Positions 34,581 through 46,555 of a stretch of DNA of 64,000 nucleotides are shown piece by piece. The DNA is from Nyssa sinensis. Lineage: Eukaryota > Streptophyta > Magnoliopsida > Cornales > Nyssaceae. Below the pieces are notes generated by a model. It ran no database searches. It saw only the letters and a program-made list of their open reading frames with translations, and was not told the DNA's origin. The stretch covers positions 7,687,077-7,751,076 of the forward strand of contig CM018035.1 of NCBI GenBank assembly GCA_008638375.1. Reading direction: 5' to 3'. The first letter of the stretch is position 1. Every line of letters begins with the position of its first letter. The translations under genes were made by a program, and so were the position numbers.

Positions 34581-35079
34581 TTTTATTCTATGCCCTAAAA
34601 TGTCCAAGACTAATTGAGTGTTGTATTTAACAACTATGAGCTCATATCAGGACCAACTTGAAAGGGCTGATCTCAAGACCAACTCAGATCTTACATAACA
34701 TCGCGAGATCAGAATGACTTGAAGGCCTTATTTTTCATTTGAACTTCATCAAGAATAACTACGAATCCCAAAGAAGTCTCCATCCAAAAGATTCGAAAAT
34801 CCTAAAAGTCATTCACTCAATCTCATCAGAATGAAAAGCCCATCTCTATAAAAGATAAACAAGGTATGTTTAACAAACACAACTTTTGTTTGGCAACTAT
34901 TTATAATACTTATTGAATACCAACTAACATAATCATTAGAGATTCGTCACTAGACTTTTACAGGTGATTTCTAACCAACTGTCTTACAAATTAACCAACA
35001 ACTAATCTAAACCAAACAGATACTAACGACAACATGTACTTATAATTACCAAGCGGAAAAAAGAATAAGAGAATTGTAC
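34581..35079. other. Spacer, no gene seen
   Basis: AT-rich sequence without recognisable frames or motifs. Confidence 0.45.
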
Positions 35080-36110
35080 ATGTTCTATTCTTTTAAAAAG
35101 ATTAATATCCAACTATATTTGAAAATACTTTAATTTATAGTTTCTATCGTATTCTTTGCTTACATATTTTTGGCAAGGGGTTTTTAAAATATTCTTGAAA
35201 TTGCACCTACTTTTGGTGTTGCCATCCAAGTTACTCTAGAGAGACCGTCTCCTCATCAACTAGATGAGCCTAGAAGTAGAAGGACGAATGAGTTCGGAAT
35301 CCAAACGCAACCATTATTTTTCTAGTCAAACATGTCCCATGTTCAATCTAAATTTTGAATATTAAAAAATAAAAGCAAGTTCAATCTAAATATTGATTAA
35401 CAAAGAAAAGTAAAAAAAAAAAGTTTAAAAAATGAATAAACCATCACATTACATTTTTGAGAAAATGATATTTGGCACTATTTTTTATTTTATTTTTGTT
35501 GACCTTGTATTGCTACGGCACTACCTAAGTAAACAAAAGAGAAAAGAGATGTTGATATTGAGGAGAAAAATAAAAGGAAAGTTATTAATTTTTATTTAAA
35601 TAGTTAGCCAAAAAGAAAAAAAATGAAAATTGTACATATTATTTTCTTTTAAAAAAATTAATTTCCAATTATTTTTTGGAATGTTTTAATTTATAGTTTC
35701 TATGTATTCTTTGCTCACATATTTTTGGTAAGGGGGGTTTTAAAATATTCTTGAAATTTCACCTGCTGTTGGGGTTGCTATCCAAGTTACTCTAGAGAGA
35801 CCCTCTGCTCATCATCTAGATGAGCCTAGAAGCAGAAGGAAGAATGAGTACGGAGTCCAAATCCAATTTTTCTAGTCAAAGATGTCCCACGTTAAAATTT
35901 TGAATATTAACAAAGAAAAGTCAAAAAATGCACAAACCATCCCATTAGATTTTTGAGAAATGGTAATACGGCACTACCTAAGTAAACAAAATAGGAAAGA
36001 GAAAGAAAATAATAATTATCTTCATTTCGTTGATGTTGATGTTGATGTGAAAAATAAAAAGAAAATTCTTAATTTTTATTTAAATAGTTAGCCAAAAAGA
36101 AAATAAAACA
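35080..36110. repeat. Diverged tandem duplication (about 0.5 kb units)
   Basis: 35080-35620 and 35625-36110 share collinear blocks: TTTATAGTTTCTATnGTATTC, ACTCTAGAGAGACC (35233 and 35789), CTAGATGAGCCTAGAAG, and GGCACTACCTAAGTAAAC (35517 and 35970). The offset falls from about 556 to 453 bp through indels. The copies are much more diverged than those at 8.7 kb. Confidence 0.85.
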
Positions 36111-36889
36111 AATATATATAAAGTAGTTGACAAATAAATATAAAAAAATAATATTTAAAATGCATTTAAAGACATAATGGTATTTCAAAAATTCATTAGA
36201 CAAAATTTATTTTCTTTTCAGATGTTTTTTTTTTTTTTTTTTTTACTTTTGAAAGAATTATAGAAGTGAGTTTGATTGATGATTTGATATTTCTCTCTTA
36301 TTCTTTTTTTCCTACATAAAAATTTAAATATTATTTCACTTGAGATTTTCTTTTCCAATCAAAGAAATATAAATCAAATAAGATTATGAGAAATTTTCTA
36401 TTTTATTTTTATAATAACAGATGTTTCATCTCTTATAATTCATTATTTATGAAACCCTATGATAGTTACATATGAATAGACTTATCAGCTTTAGAATTTT
36501 ATGAAATTTTTAATTTTTTTAGAGCTAATTTGGATGAATTTTAATTTATAAAAAATAGATTCAAAAGAATAGATTTTGAGTGTTTAGATGAGATTAATTT
36601 ATGATAGCAAAATAGTTTATTGAGTGTTTAGTTAAAATTATTCAAAAATAATTTTAATGAATGAAAATCTATTTTATTCTTTTATGGTTTGTCAGGTAGA
36701 ATTGATTGTTTTATTTTTGTAGAATATAATAAAATTTAATTAGCTAAAAAATTTAAAATGAATTAAAATAAGTAGTTATAAAAATTCAAATATACAAATA
36801 ATGGTATGAAAATAAAGGAATTAAATACTATAATAAAATAATTTTTATTATATATATAATGTATTTGTATATATATTAAATATAAAAAT
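36111..36889. other. AT-rich spacer
   Basis: Very AT-rich. I see no gene or element end. Confidence 0.5.
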
Positions 36890-37280
36890 GGGGCCCGGCA
36901 TGAGTGTTTTCGGTAGAAAACACTAGCTTGTAATCAATGTGATTCAGTTGAAAACACGTTAAGACCCACCATCTTGTGTTAAATTTAGCAGATGACGACT
37001 GGTATTTTAGTAATAAAAGCAAACTTCAGGGAGTATTCCCTTGGATGCAGTAGCGGTCCGATTCTGGCGATGCGAAACGCCGGTATGAACGGGCGTCGCT
37101 ACTCGCTAGGACTAGATTCCCAATCCTTTTCCCACGCGATTTGTATGGCGAAGTTTCGCCAAACGCTTTCGACCCTGCAAATTTAATTTTCAGAATCTCG
37201 CTTGTGGCCACCTCAACGCCCGTCCGAACAGGCTCGATCTGGTCTATGTGAAAAGATGGCAGGCTCAAAACGCATGTTTG
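36890..37280. other. Isolated GC-richer block of unknown origin
   Basis: About 390 bp with many CpG (GTAGCGGTCCGATTC, AACGCCGG, GGGCGTCGC, CCCACGCG) inside sequence that is otherwise nearly GC-free. Open frames exist on both strands (about 64 codons on + from 36992, 80 codons on - ending at 37026) but neither matches a family I know. It could be a captured exon or leader, or a terminal region of a Mutator-like element. Confidence 0.5.
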
Positions 37281-37329
37281 GGTTGACTTGTTTAGCCTCA
37301 GAGAAACAGTTTTAGAAAAGGGTGGAAAT

Positions 37330-37620
37330 AAGAAAAAAATTAAAGAAGAATTAAAAAATTTTTGAATTTTTTTTTTAATTGGATCAAAAGTTTTAGATGA
37401 AAATGAGAGAAATTACGATTAAAAATTAAATTGAGCCAAAAAATTTAGGTATGAACTAAAATATTGAGTAATAAATGAGAAACATAATAAATAAAAATTA
37501 TACTAGACTAAACTTTTACAGTAAACTAATTTAAAAAAAATCATAAAGTTATATATATAAAAAATATTTTTTAAAATTTGAAGTAAACTAGAGTCCGATG
37601 TAGCACACCTCTACTTCCAT
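37330..37620. repeat. Dispersed repeat, copy 1
   Basis: A segment running from GGATCAAAAGTTTTAGATG to TATATATAAAAAATATTTT and AAAATTTGAAG aligns with 41590-41850 in intron 1 of the ligase gene (GGATCAAAAAATTTATTTT to GTATAAAAAATATTTTC and AAAATTTGAGG). The family is unknown; no ends were defined. Confidence 0.5.
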
Positions 37621-37729
37621 CCTTAGATTCAAAGTTCTCTTTCCTTTCTCGTCTCCTTCTCCCTTCATTATAACACATTATGATGGTAATTCCATTTGAG
37701 GTATAGAATTGTGGTTTAATTGAGACTTA

Positions 37730-38663
37730 GGGCATCTCCAGCAGTGAACCAAACTCATATCAAATTTAAATTTAAGTCAAAATCTACAAAAATCACCTTC
37801 CAGTAGTGAACCAAATCCATACAAAATCTGTTTTTTTTATTCAAATCCAAACCCAAATCAACACGTTACTGTTCACAACATCAAATTTCTAACGGCTACT
37901 TTTTTTCCCTACCTAGTCTCATTTCAGATGGAAAATGAAAGGAAAAGAAATGGAAAGAAAATCAGGAAAACAGACCTGGAGGGAATCAGAGAACGCAGAG
38001 ACGATTGGCGATGGCAAGAACGATCGGCGATGGCGAAAGACAGAGATGGTTGGCGATGAAAAACGGTGGTGACGGAGAGAGAAAAACTCTTGCTATGCTG
38101 ATGATTGAGGTAGTCTCTGAAGAAGGATCGCTGAGATTATATAGAAAGAGAAAGTGAAATAGATACAGAACGGTAAAAAAGAGGGGTTTGGCTACTTCAA
38201 AAAATTTGATCTTATTTTTATATATATTTGAAGCCCTGGTTTGAGAGGAAGAGAGGGTTTGATAAATATTCTGGAATGGAAGGCGGTAGTTCGAAAGGAG
38301 AGAAGAAGAAGCCACCTAAAGCAGAGAACGTGAGAGGCAATTTGCATCTGCAGTTGATGGAATAGGTTTGACAGAACGGTAAAAAAATAGGGATAGATAC
38401 AGAACGATAAAAAAAATAGGGATAGATGGATAAATACAGAACGGTAAACAAAATAAGGATAGATACAGAACGGTAAAAGAAGAGGGAAAATGATTTTTGA
38501 GGGGAAATGACATAAAGTAGCTTTTGGGATAAGGTAAGTATTTTTAAAAAAGATTTGAATAAAAACTTAAGTGATTGTTGGAGCACATCAAACTCAAATT
38601 CACCTTTTACTCAAATTTTAAGTAAAATTTAGATTTGAGTTTGAATAACTGCCGGAGATGGTC
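37730..38663. mobile_element. Harbinger/Tourist-type MITE
   Basis: The left end is GGGCATCTCCAGCAG and the right end, reversed, is GACCATCTCCGGCAG; both are followed inward by related text containing CAAACTC. The element is flanked by TTA on both sides (37727-37729 and 38664-38666), the classical PIF/Harbinger target. The terminal sequence differs from that of the 10.4-15.7 kb element, so another Harbinger family mobilised it. Inside is a small array of GATACAGAACGGTAAAA units (about 38150-38490). The - strand ORFs are not recognised as genes. Confidence 0.75.
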
Positions 38664-38666
38664 TTA

Positions 38667-39450
38667 CAACTATAACAAATTACAAACCAAATCCACCATA
38701 GCAGGTAATTCGCATGAACTTCTTATAAATCCTTATGTGTAAATACACACATGAATGCACAAATTGCAAACCCATTATGCTAGCTTTTTGCAAACTCATC
38801 ACAAATTGCAAACCCAACACTTTCACTCTCAAAACAAATCAATTCAAACTTTTATTAATGTTGTTGATTTGACCTCTTCAGTGGTATTGAAAGTACTGAT
38901 CCAAACCTTAACACAAATTCTTGCAATGCTTCTAGACGTGATCTTGATTTTGATGTGGGTTGGAGCGGATGGGTGGCGATGTAATGTACAGGGGGTGTGG
39001 TTGAGCCGATGTCGCTGGAGACGACAATAAGATGATGGTTTGTGGTGAAGCTCGTGATATCAATGGAGGTAATGTAATGAATTGCAAGGAAAAAAGAGAT
39101 GAGTTCGAGAGTAAATAAGAAGTTAGAACTTTTAGATGGTCTTACCTAAGTCTTATATTCAGATGCGTTAATGCCCAACAAACACGCGTGCAGAAGTAAT
39201 ATGATGGTCAAAGACGTGAACTCATAAAGGCAGGTCAAAACGTCGACCAAAACAAACAAAAAAGCGCAAGTTAAAATCACATGATGCAAGTGAACAAGTT
39301 GAAAATTGTGGCGCCCGCCATTCCCAATCTCATGAGGAATGCTACAGTGCTTCGGCGCGGTCATCTTTTTTTTTATCTAACCGTCGCTTTTACTTTACCT
39401 TTCTCAAGTTGAAAAACTCAGATGGGCAACGTTCCACGACATCGTCGACA
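38667..39450. other. Upstream region of the ligase gene
   Basis: No coding region recognised; the ORFs at 38755 (+) and 39146 (-) lack family features. The region next to the gene (39300-39450) is the likely promoter. Confidence 0.45.
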
Positions 39451-39458
39451 TATATATA
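39451..39458 (+). promoter_or_regulatory. Possible TATA box of the 4CL-like gene
   Basis: TATATATA lies 73 bp upstream of the start codon in locally GC-richer sequence. A start of transcription about 30 bp further on would give a leader of about 45 bases. The assignment rests on position only. Confidence 0.4.
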
Positions 39459-39530
39459 CGTTTGTGTGCCGTTCTTCACACCACACAACCCACTCTCTCC
39501 TTCGCTCTCCCTCTTTCTCTGGAACATTTG

Positions 39531-42500
39531 ATGGCGGAAACGCAATCGAACCACACTGTAGATCCAAACAATGGCTTCTGCAAAAAAACCAGGACATTCC
39601 ACAGTCTAAGGCCACCCGTCCCCCTCCCTCCACCCACCCAACCCCTCTCCATGTCCGACTACGCCCTCTCTCTCCTCCGCTCCACCCTTACTTCGCCTCC
39701 CGAAACCACCGCAGTCCTCATCCACTCCACCACCGGCCGTCGCCTCTTCTACTCCGACTTCATCCGCCAAACCCAAATCCTCTCCTCCTCTCTCCAAAAC
39801 CTGGTCCCTTCTCTCTCCAGTGGCCAAGTCGCCTTCATTCTCTCTCCTCCCTCTCTCGAACTCCCTGTCCTCTACTTCTCTCTCTTATCCCTCGGCGTCA
39901 CCATCTCTCCCTCCAATCCACTCGCCTCCGAGTCGGAGATAGCTCACCAGATTCGACTCAGCAAACCTGTCATCGCCTTCGCAACTTCCTCAACCGCTCA
40001 CAAGCTCCCCTCTCTACCACTCGGCACCGTCCTCCTCGATTCGCCCCAATTCCACTCCATGATGACGACGCCTAGAGGAAATAACTATAATTCCAGCCGA
40101 GTCAAGGTGAACCAATCTGACTCGGCGGCCATTCTCTACTCATCCGGCACGACCGGCCGAGTCAAGGGCGTAGCTCTGACTCACCTAAACTTCATCGCTT
40201 TGATTGCCGGTTTCTACTATAACAAATCGGAAGAGGATGAGAATGCGCCGCATCCTGTATCTCTGTTTACGCTCCCGTTGTTTCATGTATTCGGATTCTT
40301 TATGCTAATTAGGGCCGTTGCTATGGGAGAGACTCTGGTTTTAATGGAGAAGTTTGACTTTGAGGAAATGTTGAGGGCAGTGGAGAAGTACAAGGTAAAC
40401 TACATGCCGGTATCGCCGCCGCTTGTAGTGGCAATGGCGAAATCGGAGTTAACGTCGAAGTACGATCTCAGCTCGCTTCAGATGCTCGGAAGTGGCGGTG
40501 CCCCGCTCGGAAAGGAGGTTTCCGAGAGTTTTAGCGCTCGTTTCCCCAACATTGAGATAGTGCAGGTACTGAGGTCAACTCCAAACGCTTCTAAAGCGCG
40601 TAGGATATAAACATAATTATCTTTATAATAATAGAATTAGTGTTGTTGGATGCGCCGACGCTTTCTTGTGGTCCCATTTTTACTGTTTTAAGTTAGTTAA
40701 TTGTCATTCAAACGCCCCTTTTCACGGGCTATCCAAACGGCCACATTATCACCCTCCATCGACCCTGCAATAATTGTTTATAGAGTGATTAACTAGGTCT
40801 TGACTTATTCTACGCTTATATTTTATATGATTTTTCTACGCTTTTATTTTATGGGTTTCCGTATATGTGTTCAATTTCTCTTGACAGTTCGGTTAAGTCT
40901 GTAAATGGGTCACATTCGATTCGAATCCAAACCTATTTACATAAAATTTGGATTCGTTAATAAGATTCGATCCGGACTCGTTAAAAATTAATTAAATGAG
41001 TCGAGTATAGATTCATTAGATAATACTTGTTAAAGACTTAACCTGTTAAATCATTAAGAAGCACATACAGTCTCTAATACAATAATAAAATTAAAGTATT
41101 TAACTTTTTAACAAAATTACTCTATATATATATATATATATGAAAATGTTGATCCTACTTATACCAATTATGAGTGGGATCCAATGGCAAGGCAACACTC
41201 ATTGATCCCACTTATACCAATTATATTATTGTCACGTGATTCGTGTGAGTCCCGCTCATGACGGCTAGCCAATCTTGATCTTACTTATACCAATTATGAG
41301 TGGGATCCAATGGCAAGGCAACACTCATTGATCCCACTTATACCAATTATATTATTGTCACGTGATTCGTGTGAGTCCCGCTCACGACAGCTAGACTTGG
41401 ATGGCTATGATATCGTGAATGGATTCACTTAAGCTATATCAAGGTCAAACCAATTTAAATTCTCTTGAATTGGAGATGATCCATCCGTGAGAGGGGATGG
41501 GACTCACTACATGTGGGCCCACCTCTTCTCGTAAATGTAGTGTTGTCTATTTCAAGTGAAATGAGAAGGTATAGGACCAAGGGCACAATCATGAAAAAAA
41601 ATTGAGGGGGGGTGAAAAATTTGTGATTAGTCGGAATTTTGGGATTAAAATGAGAGAACTAATGGATAAAAATTAGGTTGGATCAAAAAATTTATTTTTT
41701 GTAATAAATGAGATAAATAATGGATAAAAAATAGGTTGGACTTAAATTTTAGGGTGAATTAATTTGAAAAATATCAAAATTTTATATGTATAAAAAATAT
41801 TTTCTAAAATTTGAGGTGGGTTAGAGCCCAGCCTAGCTCACTAATAGTACCACCCTTGTATTGGACCATGACCCATAGTAAACAACCATAGACCGGATAA
41901 CATGCATGCAAATGATATGGGTAGATGTATATATTAGTACTATTTTCACTGCAAATATAAAAAGTTATGCATTTGTAATGCTGATGACAAATTGTTAGCA
42001 GTTTTTAGATGCTAGTTTATATTGTTGTTCTTTAATTTAGGGCTATGGTTTGACTGAGAGTACGGGAGGAGTAACTCGGATGTTAGGGCCAGATGAGTCT
42101 AAGAGGCATGGATCTGTTGGCCGCTTAGCTGATAACATGGAAGCCAAGATAGTTGATCCTGCAACTGGAGAGGCCTTAGCTCCTGAACAGCGAGGGGAGC
42201 TATGGTTAAGAGGGCCTACTATCATGAAAGGTGAGGCAAATATGGGCATGATTCAATCATGGCAGACTTCTAACAAAGCATTGCATGGCTATGTTGACAG
42301 CCATCTGCTGCAAAGCATTGCATGGCTGACTACATTGAGCTTCATGGCATTATGCTGACTGATATGCCCCATTAATTGTTCTTTTCCCTGTTATCTCTGC
42401 TTCTAGTTTCTTGAGGTTTTAACTTTGATCTTTCAAATACCATTCTGATGATCCTTATTTGACAAAGAGTGTGGTGGGGGTAATTACAGGTTATGTTGGA

Positions 42501-45500
42501 GATGATGAAGCAACTTCTGAAACCTTGGATTCAGAGGGCTGGTTAAAGACTGGTGATCTCTGTTATTTTGACTCCGATGGGTGCCTCTACATTGTTGATA
42601 GGTTAAAGGAATTGATAAAATATAAGGCCTATCAGGTGATAAATTACTCTGGAGTCTGGACTCGCACATAATTTTCAACTTGTAACATACATGTGGCTGA
42701 GGTGCCATTTTTATCTCCCAATGATTTATGTCATCTGATAAACTATGGAACAACTGCAGGTTCCCCCAGCTGAGTTGGAACATTTGCTTCAATCCAATCC
42801 CGAAATTGCAGATGCAGCTGTGATTCCGTATGTATTCTATAATGTCATTTTATTCATCTGCAAAAAAACATATTTGTGTTGGCACATGCTAGATCACCTT
42901 TCCTAATTTGTCACACCTTAATTTGCTTACAGCTAATCACATGCAGTATCACACCAATTGAAATATTTGTAAATCCACTTTTCTGGAAAATAATTTTTGA
43001 TAGAAAATTTTAAGAGTATTATATGCAAGAAACCTATGACATTTTGGGATTGTGGATCTAGTAGAGACTGAAATTGAGCATCTTCCTTGCATTTAGATAA
43101 AATAGTAAAGAATCAGTACCCAAAAAAAAAAGGTAAAGAATCAAGGAACATGTCTATCAATGGCTTGTTATAATTCTTCTATGGGATGTTTATGGTATGG
43201 GAGATCTAAATAGGTTGCAAGGGATTGGGAATCCCTACAGAAAGGTGTAATTCCTCCTTTTGGAACCTGTGGTGGAATGTCCTTGGAGCTTACTAGGTAG
43301 ATTATTCTGACATTAAGTTTTCAACTATTTCAAGTATAAAAAAATGGGTGGAATACTTACAAAAAGGCAAAAGCTAAATTCCTCATTAATTCTCAAAAAT
43401 CCCGTGTTTTCTTTTCTCCAAAAATCCTTTAATTGAGTTTAAACTCTATTTCCACCAACTAGGTGAGCTAGGTTTTCAGTTATATTTCGTTGGTTGTTTG
43501 GTTTTACCCTCAAAAAGAAAATCATGGTTACCTGTGTTTGGTTGCGCATTCTTCTTTTACAATGTTTTGAAAGTTCCATTATGGAAGTTGTCTTGGCAGA
43601 ATACTCATCTTTCAAGTGGTAGCCTTTTAGATTTGCTTTCCTTTCAACTAGGCTTTTAGAGAGGCAGCTGCTCCAATTTGTGTCAGGCCATTACTCAATG
43701 TTGGTCTCAAAGTGTTGGGCGAGTTAGACTAAAGACGGATCTAATTTGCACAAAGTGGCAACTTTAGAATAGAATCCACTTCCTCATGATTGACAGCCTA
43801 AGCATTTTACAATTGCTGCTCCAAATTGCATGATGCTTTTAATTTTATGGGGATTTTTTTTTTCTTAAAAATTTTGTTGGATTTTTTTTTTTTTTTGTGC
43901 ACTGTGAACAAGATGACATATTTTGGGTTTTTTTGTCTCAAGCCTCTATTGTATTGTGATATTGTCTTCCCTTCCATTGTAACTTATAGAACCTATGGGT
44001 CTAAACTGTTGAGATCTCTTTTGCTACTGGTGAAATCACCTTTCACAGCCAATCCTTACCAGAAGAGGTACTTCTTAAGCCTTGGGAATTGTAGGACTGA
44101 AAGAAATGGGGTGCATTGCTATAGTAAAACAAAAACTTGTGAATATTAGCATTTATGGTTTGAGGACAACTGGTTGAGGAGCTAATAGGATGGTCTGTAG
44201 TTTATATCATAGGTCTTAATGTCATTAACCCTGCATCAAAAACAAACACATGAAAGTGATTCTAGCCTGCCTCTGGAATTTTATGTAATTTTAAATCATG
44301 TTTTTTTCCCCTTGGTGTACTAGCTCTCTATTCTCTTATTGATTTGTGTCATCTGAAAGCAGATATCCTGATGAAGTAGCAGGACAGATTCCCATGGCCT
44401 ATGTAGTGAGAAAACCTGGGAGCAGTATCACTGGGGCTCAAGTTATGGATTACATAGCAAAACAGGCATGTTCGCTCCTGAATACATATGGAACATTTTA
44501 TTAGCTATACAAGATATTATTTATGATAATCTTGACATTGGCACTTTTATTAGCTATACAAGATATTATTTATGCGTGTCTTGATGTTGCACTTTTATCA
44601 ATTTTGTCCACACAATTTGTACATAGTTTGACCTTTCATGCTTCACAAGATGAGGAAATAAAACATTGGATGCTCTTTCCATTTTTACACTTACGATAAC
44701 ACCCATGTGCCTACGTAGCATAAACCACATGAGAAAGTGTAGATTTCACATTATAAAGTCGTGGAAACTTTGGGCTCCCTGTCTTGTTTAACTCTCATTA
44801 TAGTCATTACTTTCCTGAAGTTAGTTTATTTGCTACATTAGGTTCATTTTCTTCTCTCTGATAGGTTATCACCTGTGAATTAGTTTCACTATTAAATATC
44901 TGATTAGGAAGTGGAACCAATTTGGCACCTTGGCATGCATGTGGAGCTGTGAAGGCCAAAGTCTATATTGAGTATATTCTCTACCAAATCAGCCATGAAA
45001 TCATAAATTTACCCTTTGGCCACTGAGACTAATAGGAAGTGGTTATGGAAATTGAAATGCCCCCCAAAATCTGAGAGGGTTCGTTTCACTAGATTACAAC
45101 ATGGTCGGTGAGGATAGCTGCTACTGCTGTTAGAGGCTTCAGAGAATATTGCACTTTCTGCATGTTTGCTGCTAGGTGTCCATCCAGTGTTTAGAATCTG
45201 TCTCTCCAGTAGGTAATTCCAAGGCTTCATCACTAAACCACTGGCTCCAAGATACATAAACATATATATATATATATATATATTACCGCCCAAGACCTTT
45301 CTTATAGCTAATTAGTGGAGTTTTCTGGTGTCTCATTTTCTTGACTACCATATGGATACCTGAAAAGGGGGAAATATCTGTTTCAAGGGTATGAAAATGC
45401 AGGTCTGCTGCAGATCTTGTGTACGATCTTTGAAGATGGAACCTCAAGTATCAGAATCAGGAAAGTCTTTTGGGCTTGTCCTCTAGGGAGCTTCTACCTG

Positions 45501-46555
45501 GAAGGAAATCCTGGGGAATCAGGTGCAGGTTGGATCCTGGAGTTGTGGCTTCACTTGCATGTTTTGCAACTTTACTAGTGCTGTTGCTGTAAAATTGGTT
45601 TAAGGCAAGGCCTCAGACTTGCATGGAAGGGATGAAGGAAGAATTTTTATTCAAATGGATGCAACAGCAACCATAGATTTCCCTAATCTTGAGAATACAT
45701 ATGCTTGACACAAGTGGTAGCCTTGGCAATGGTGGATTAAACATACTTCCTGAGAAGGAAATAACTGCAGACTTCATGTGTATGGAAACCTACCAGGAGC
45801 CCCAATGTACAATCTTTGAGGATTCTCCTATGAGACCTTAGCGCTTAGCCTTATATTCAGACCAATAAATAAGAAAATTTTGATCTTTTTTATAAGAAAT
45901 ATACACACACTTGTGTCCCAACTGGGGACTTGAATCCTACATCTTCTCCTTTGTGGGTGGTAGGATATACCACTTAAAGTTAATAGCTGGTGGTAAATAA
46001 GGAAATTTGAAAATTACTAGTAGTAGCAGAGGCAATTTCTTTTCCAGACGGTGGATGACTCATTAAAAATAGAACCTGAAGCACATTCTTAAGACATGTC
46101 ATAACCGTTCTGAACTATTTAATTGGTTAGTTATTTTCGATCATACCATATGGCAGTCATTGTCAGTTGATAGGAACATAAAATTCGTGCTCTTTTCCAA
46201 AGTGGGCTGTTGAATTAGCATTAATACTAAAATTGAGAATCTCAGGCACAATCTCATGGATAAATTACATATTCTATTTAAGAGGATCCTTTCCAAGTAA
46301 AATCCTTGGATTATATACTAAGAAATTGCTTTTTGTATCATCGTGTTACAACCTTTGCTTACCTTCAGAGCTCAGGTGTCTGCCAACTTGTATTTTTGTA
46401 GTTCTTATGGTAGCATTTACATCTTGCAGGTTGCACCATACAAGAAGATTCGACGTATTGCATTTGTCAACTCTATTCCAAAATCTCCTGCAGGAAAGAT
46501 CTTGAGAAGGGAGCTTGTCAATCATGCTCTTTCTGGTGTTTCATCTAAATTATGA
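39531..46555 (+). CDS. 4CLL9: 4-coumarate--CoA ligase-like 9 (peroxisomal acyl-activating enzyme)
   Basis: Six exons: 39531-40565, 42041-42230, 42490-42635, 42760-42827, 44363-44465, 46430-46555; 555 aa, a normal length. It belongs to the ANL adenylate-forming superfamily, which turns a carboxylic acid, ATP and CoA into the acyl-CoA. Visible motifs: AMP-binding [10 protein letters not shown] (204-213), FHVFG (251-255), GSGGAPL (320-326), GYGLTE (346-351), GELWLRGP (397-404), GWLKTGD (425-431), [16 protein letters not shown] (445-460) and the catalytic Lys537 in [10 protein letters not shown]. The N-terminus (FHSLRPP, residues 23-29) and KYKAYQ place it with 4CLL9 rather than true 4CL. The C-terminal SKL is a peroxisomal targeting signal; Arabidopsis relatives are linked to fatty-acid or jasmonate-precursor activation, but the substrate cannot be read here. 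Intron 5 has a GC donor (CAG|GCATGT); all other introns are GT-AG. The start was chosen by family N-terminus, although the frame is open 23 codons further upstream. The ORF is intact. Confidence 0.95.
40566..42040. other. Intron 1 of the 4CL-like gene, with repeats
   Basis: The intron contains hAT-MITE-like text at about 40900-41060 (GTAAATGGGTCACATTCG, with repeated GATTCG motifs), a (TA)n tract at 41120-41141, the 126-bp tandem duplication and the dispersed repeat at 41590-41850. Donor CAG|GTACTG, acceptor TTTAG|GG. Confidence 0.7.
41151..41402. repeat. 126-bp tandem duplication in intron 1
   Basis: ACTTATACCAATTATGAG begins at 41157 and again at 41283, with near-identical sequence through GTGAGTCCCGCTCA(T/C)GAC. 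Each unit contains the same TTATACCAATTAT text twice, so the structure is nested. Confidence 0.92.
42828..44362. other. Intron 4 of the 4CL-like gene
   Basis: GTATGT donor, AAGCAG acceptor. It holds no repeat or frame that I can name; the ORF at 43826-44149 has no family features. Confidence 0.7.
45000..45690 (+). mobile_element. LINE remnant inside intron 5 of the 4CL-like gene
   Basis: The + strand encodes [12 protein letters not shown], typical of the zinc-binding region after a plant LINE reverse transcriptase, and 0.4 kb further [14 protein letters not shown] and [15 protein letters not shown], typical of the RNase H-like domain that ends such elements. Stops and frameshifts interrupt both. 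The remnant lies in sense orientation in the intron. The same intron has a duplication of about 51 bp (about 44497-44580) with the text TTAGCTATACAAGATATT. Confidence 0.55.

Noticed and set aside
37986..38586. - strand ORFs of 109-122 codons
   Set aside because: They lie inside a TTA-flanked MITE and overlap a small tandem array; no domain is visible.
39422..40075. Long + strand ORF of 217 codons overlapping the ligase exon
   Set aside because: It is a shadow frame of the GC-rich first exon; the other frame carries all adenylate-forming motifs.
45009..45293. - strand ORF of 94 codons in intron 5
   Set aside because: The opposite strand carries recognisable LINE blocks; this is their antisense.
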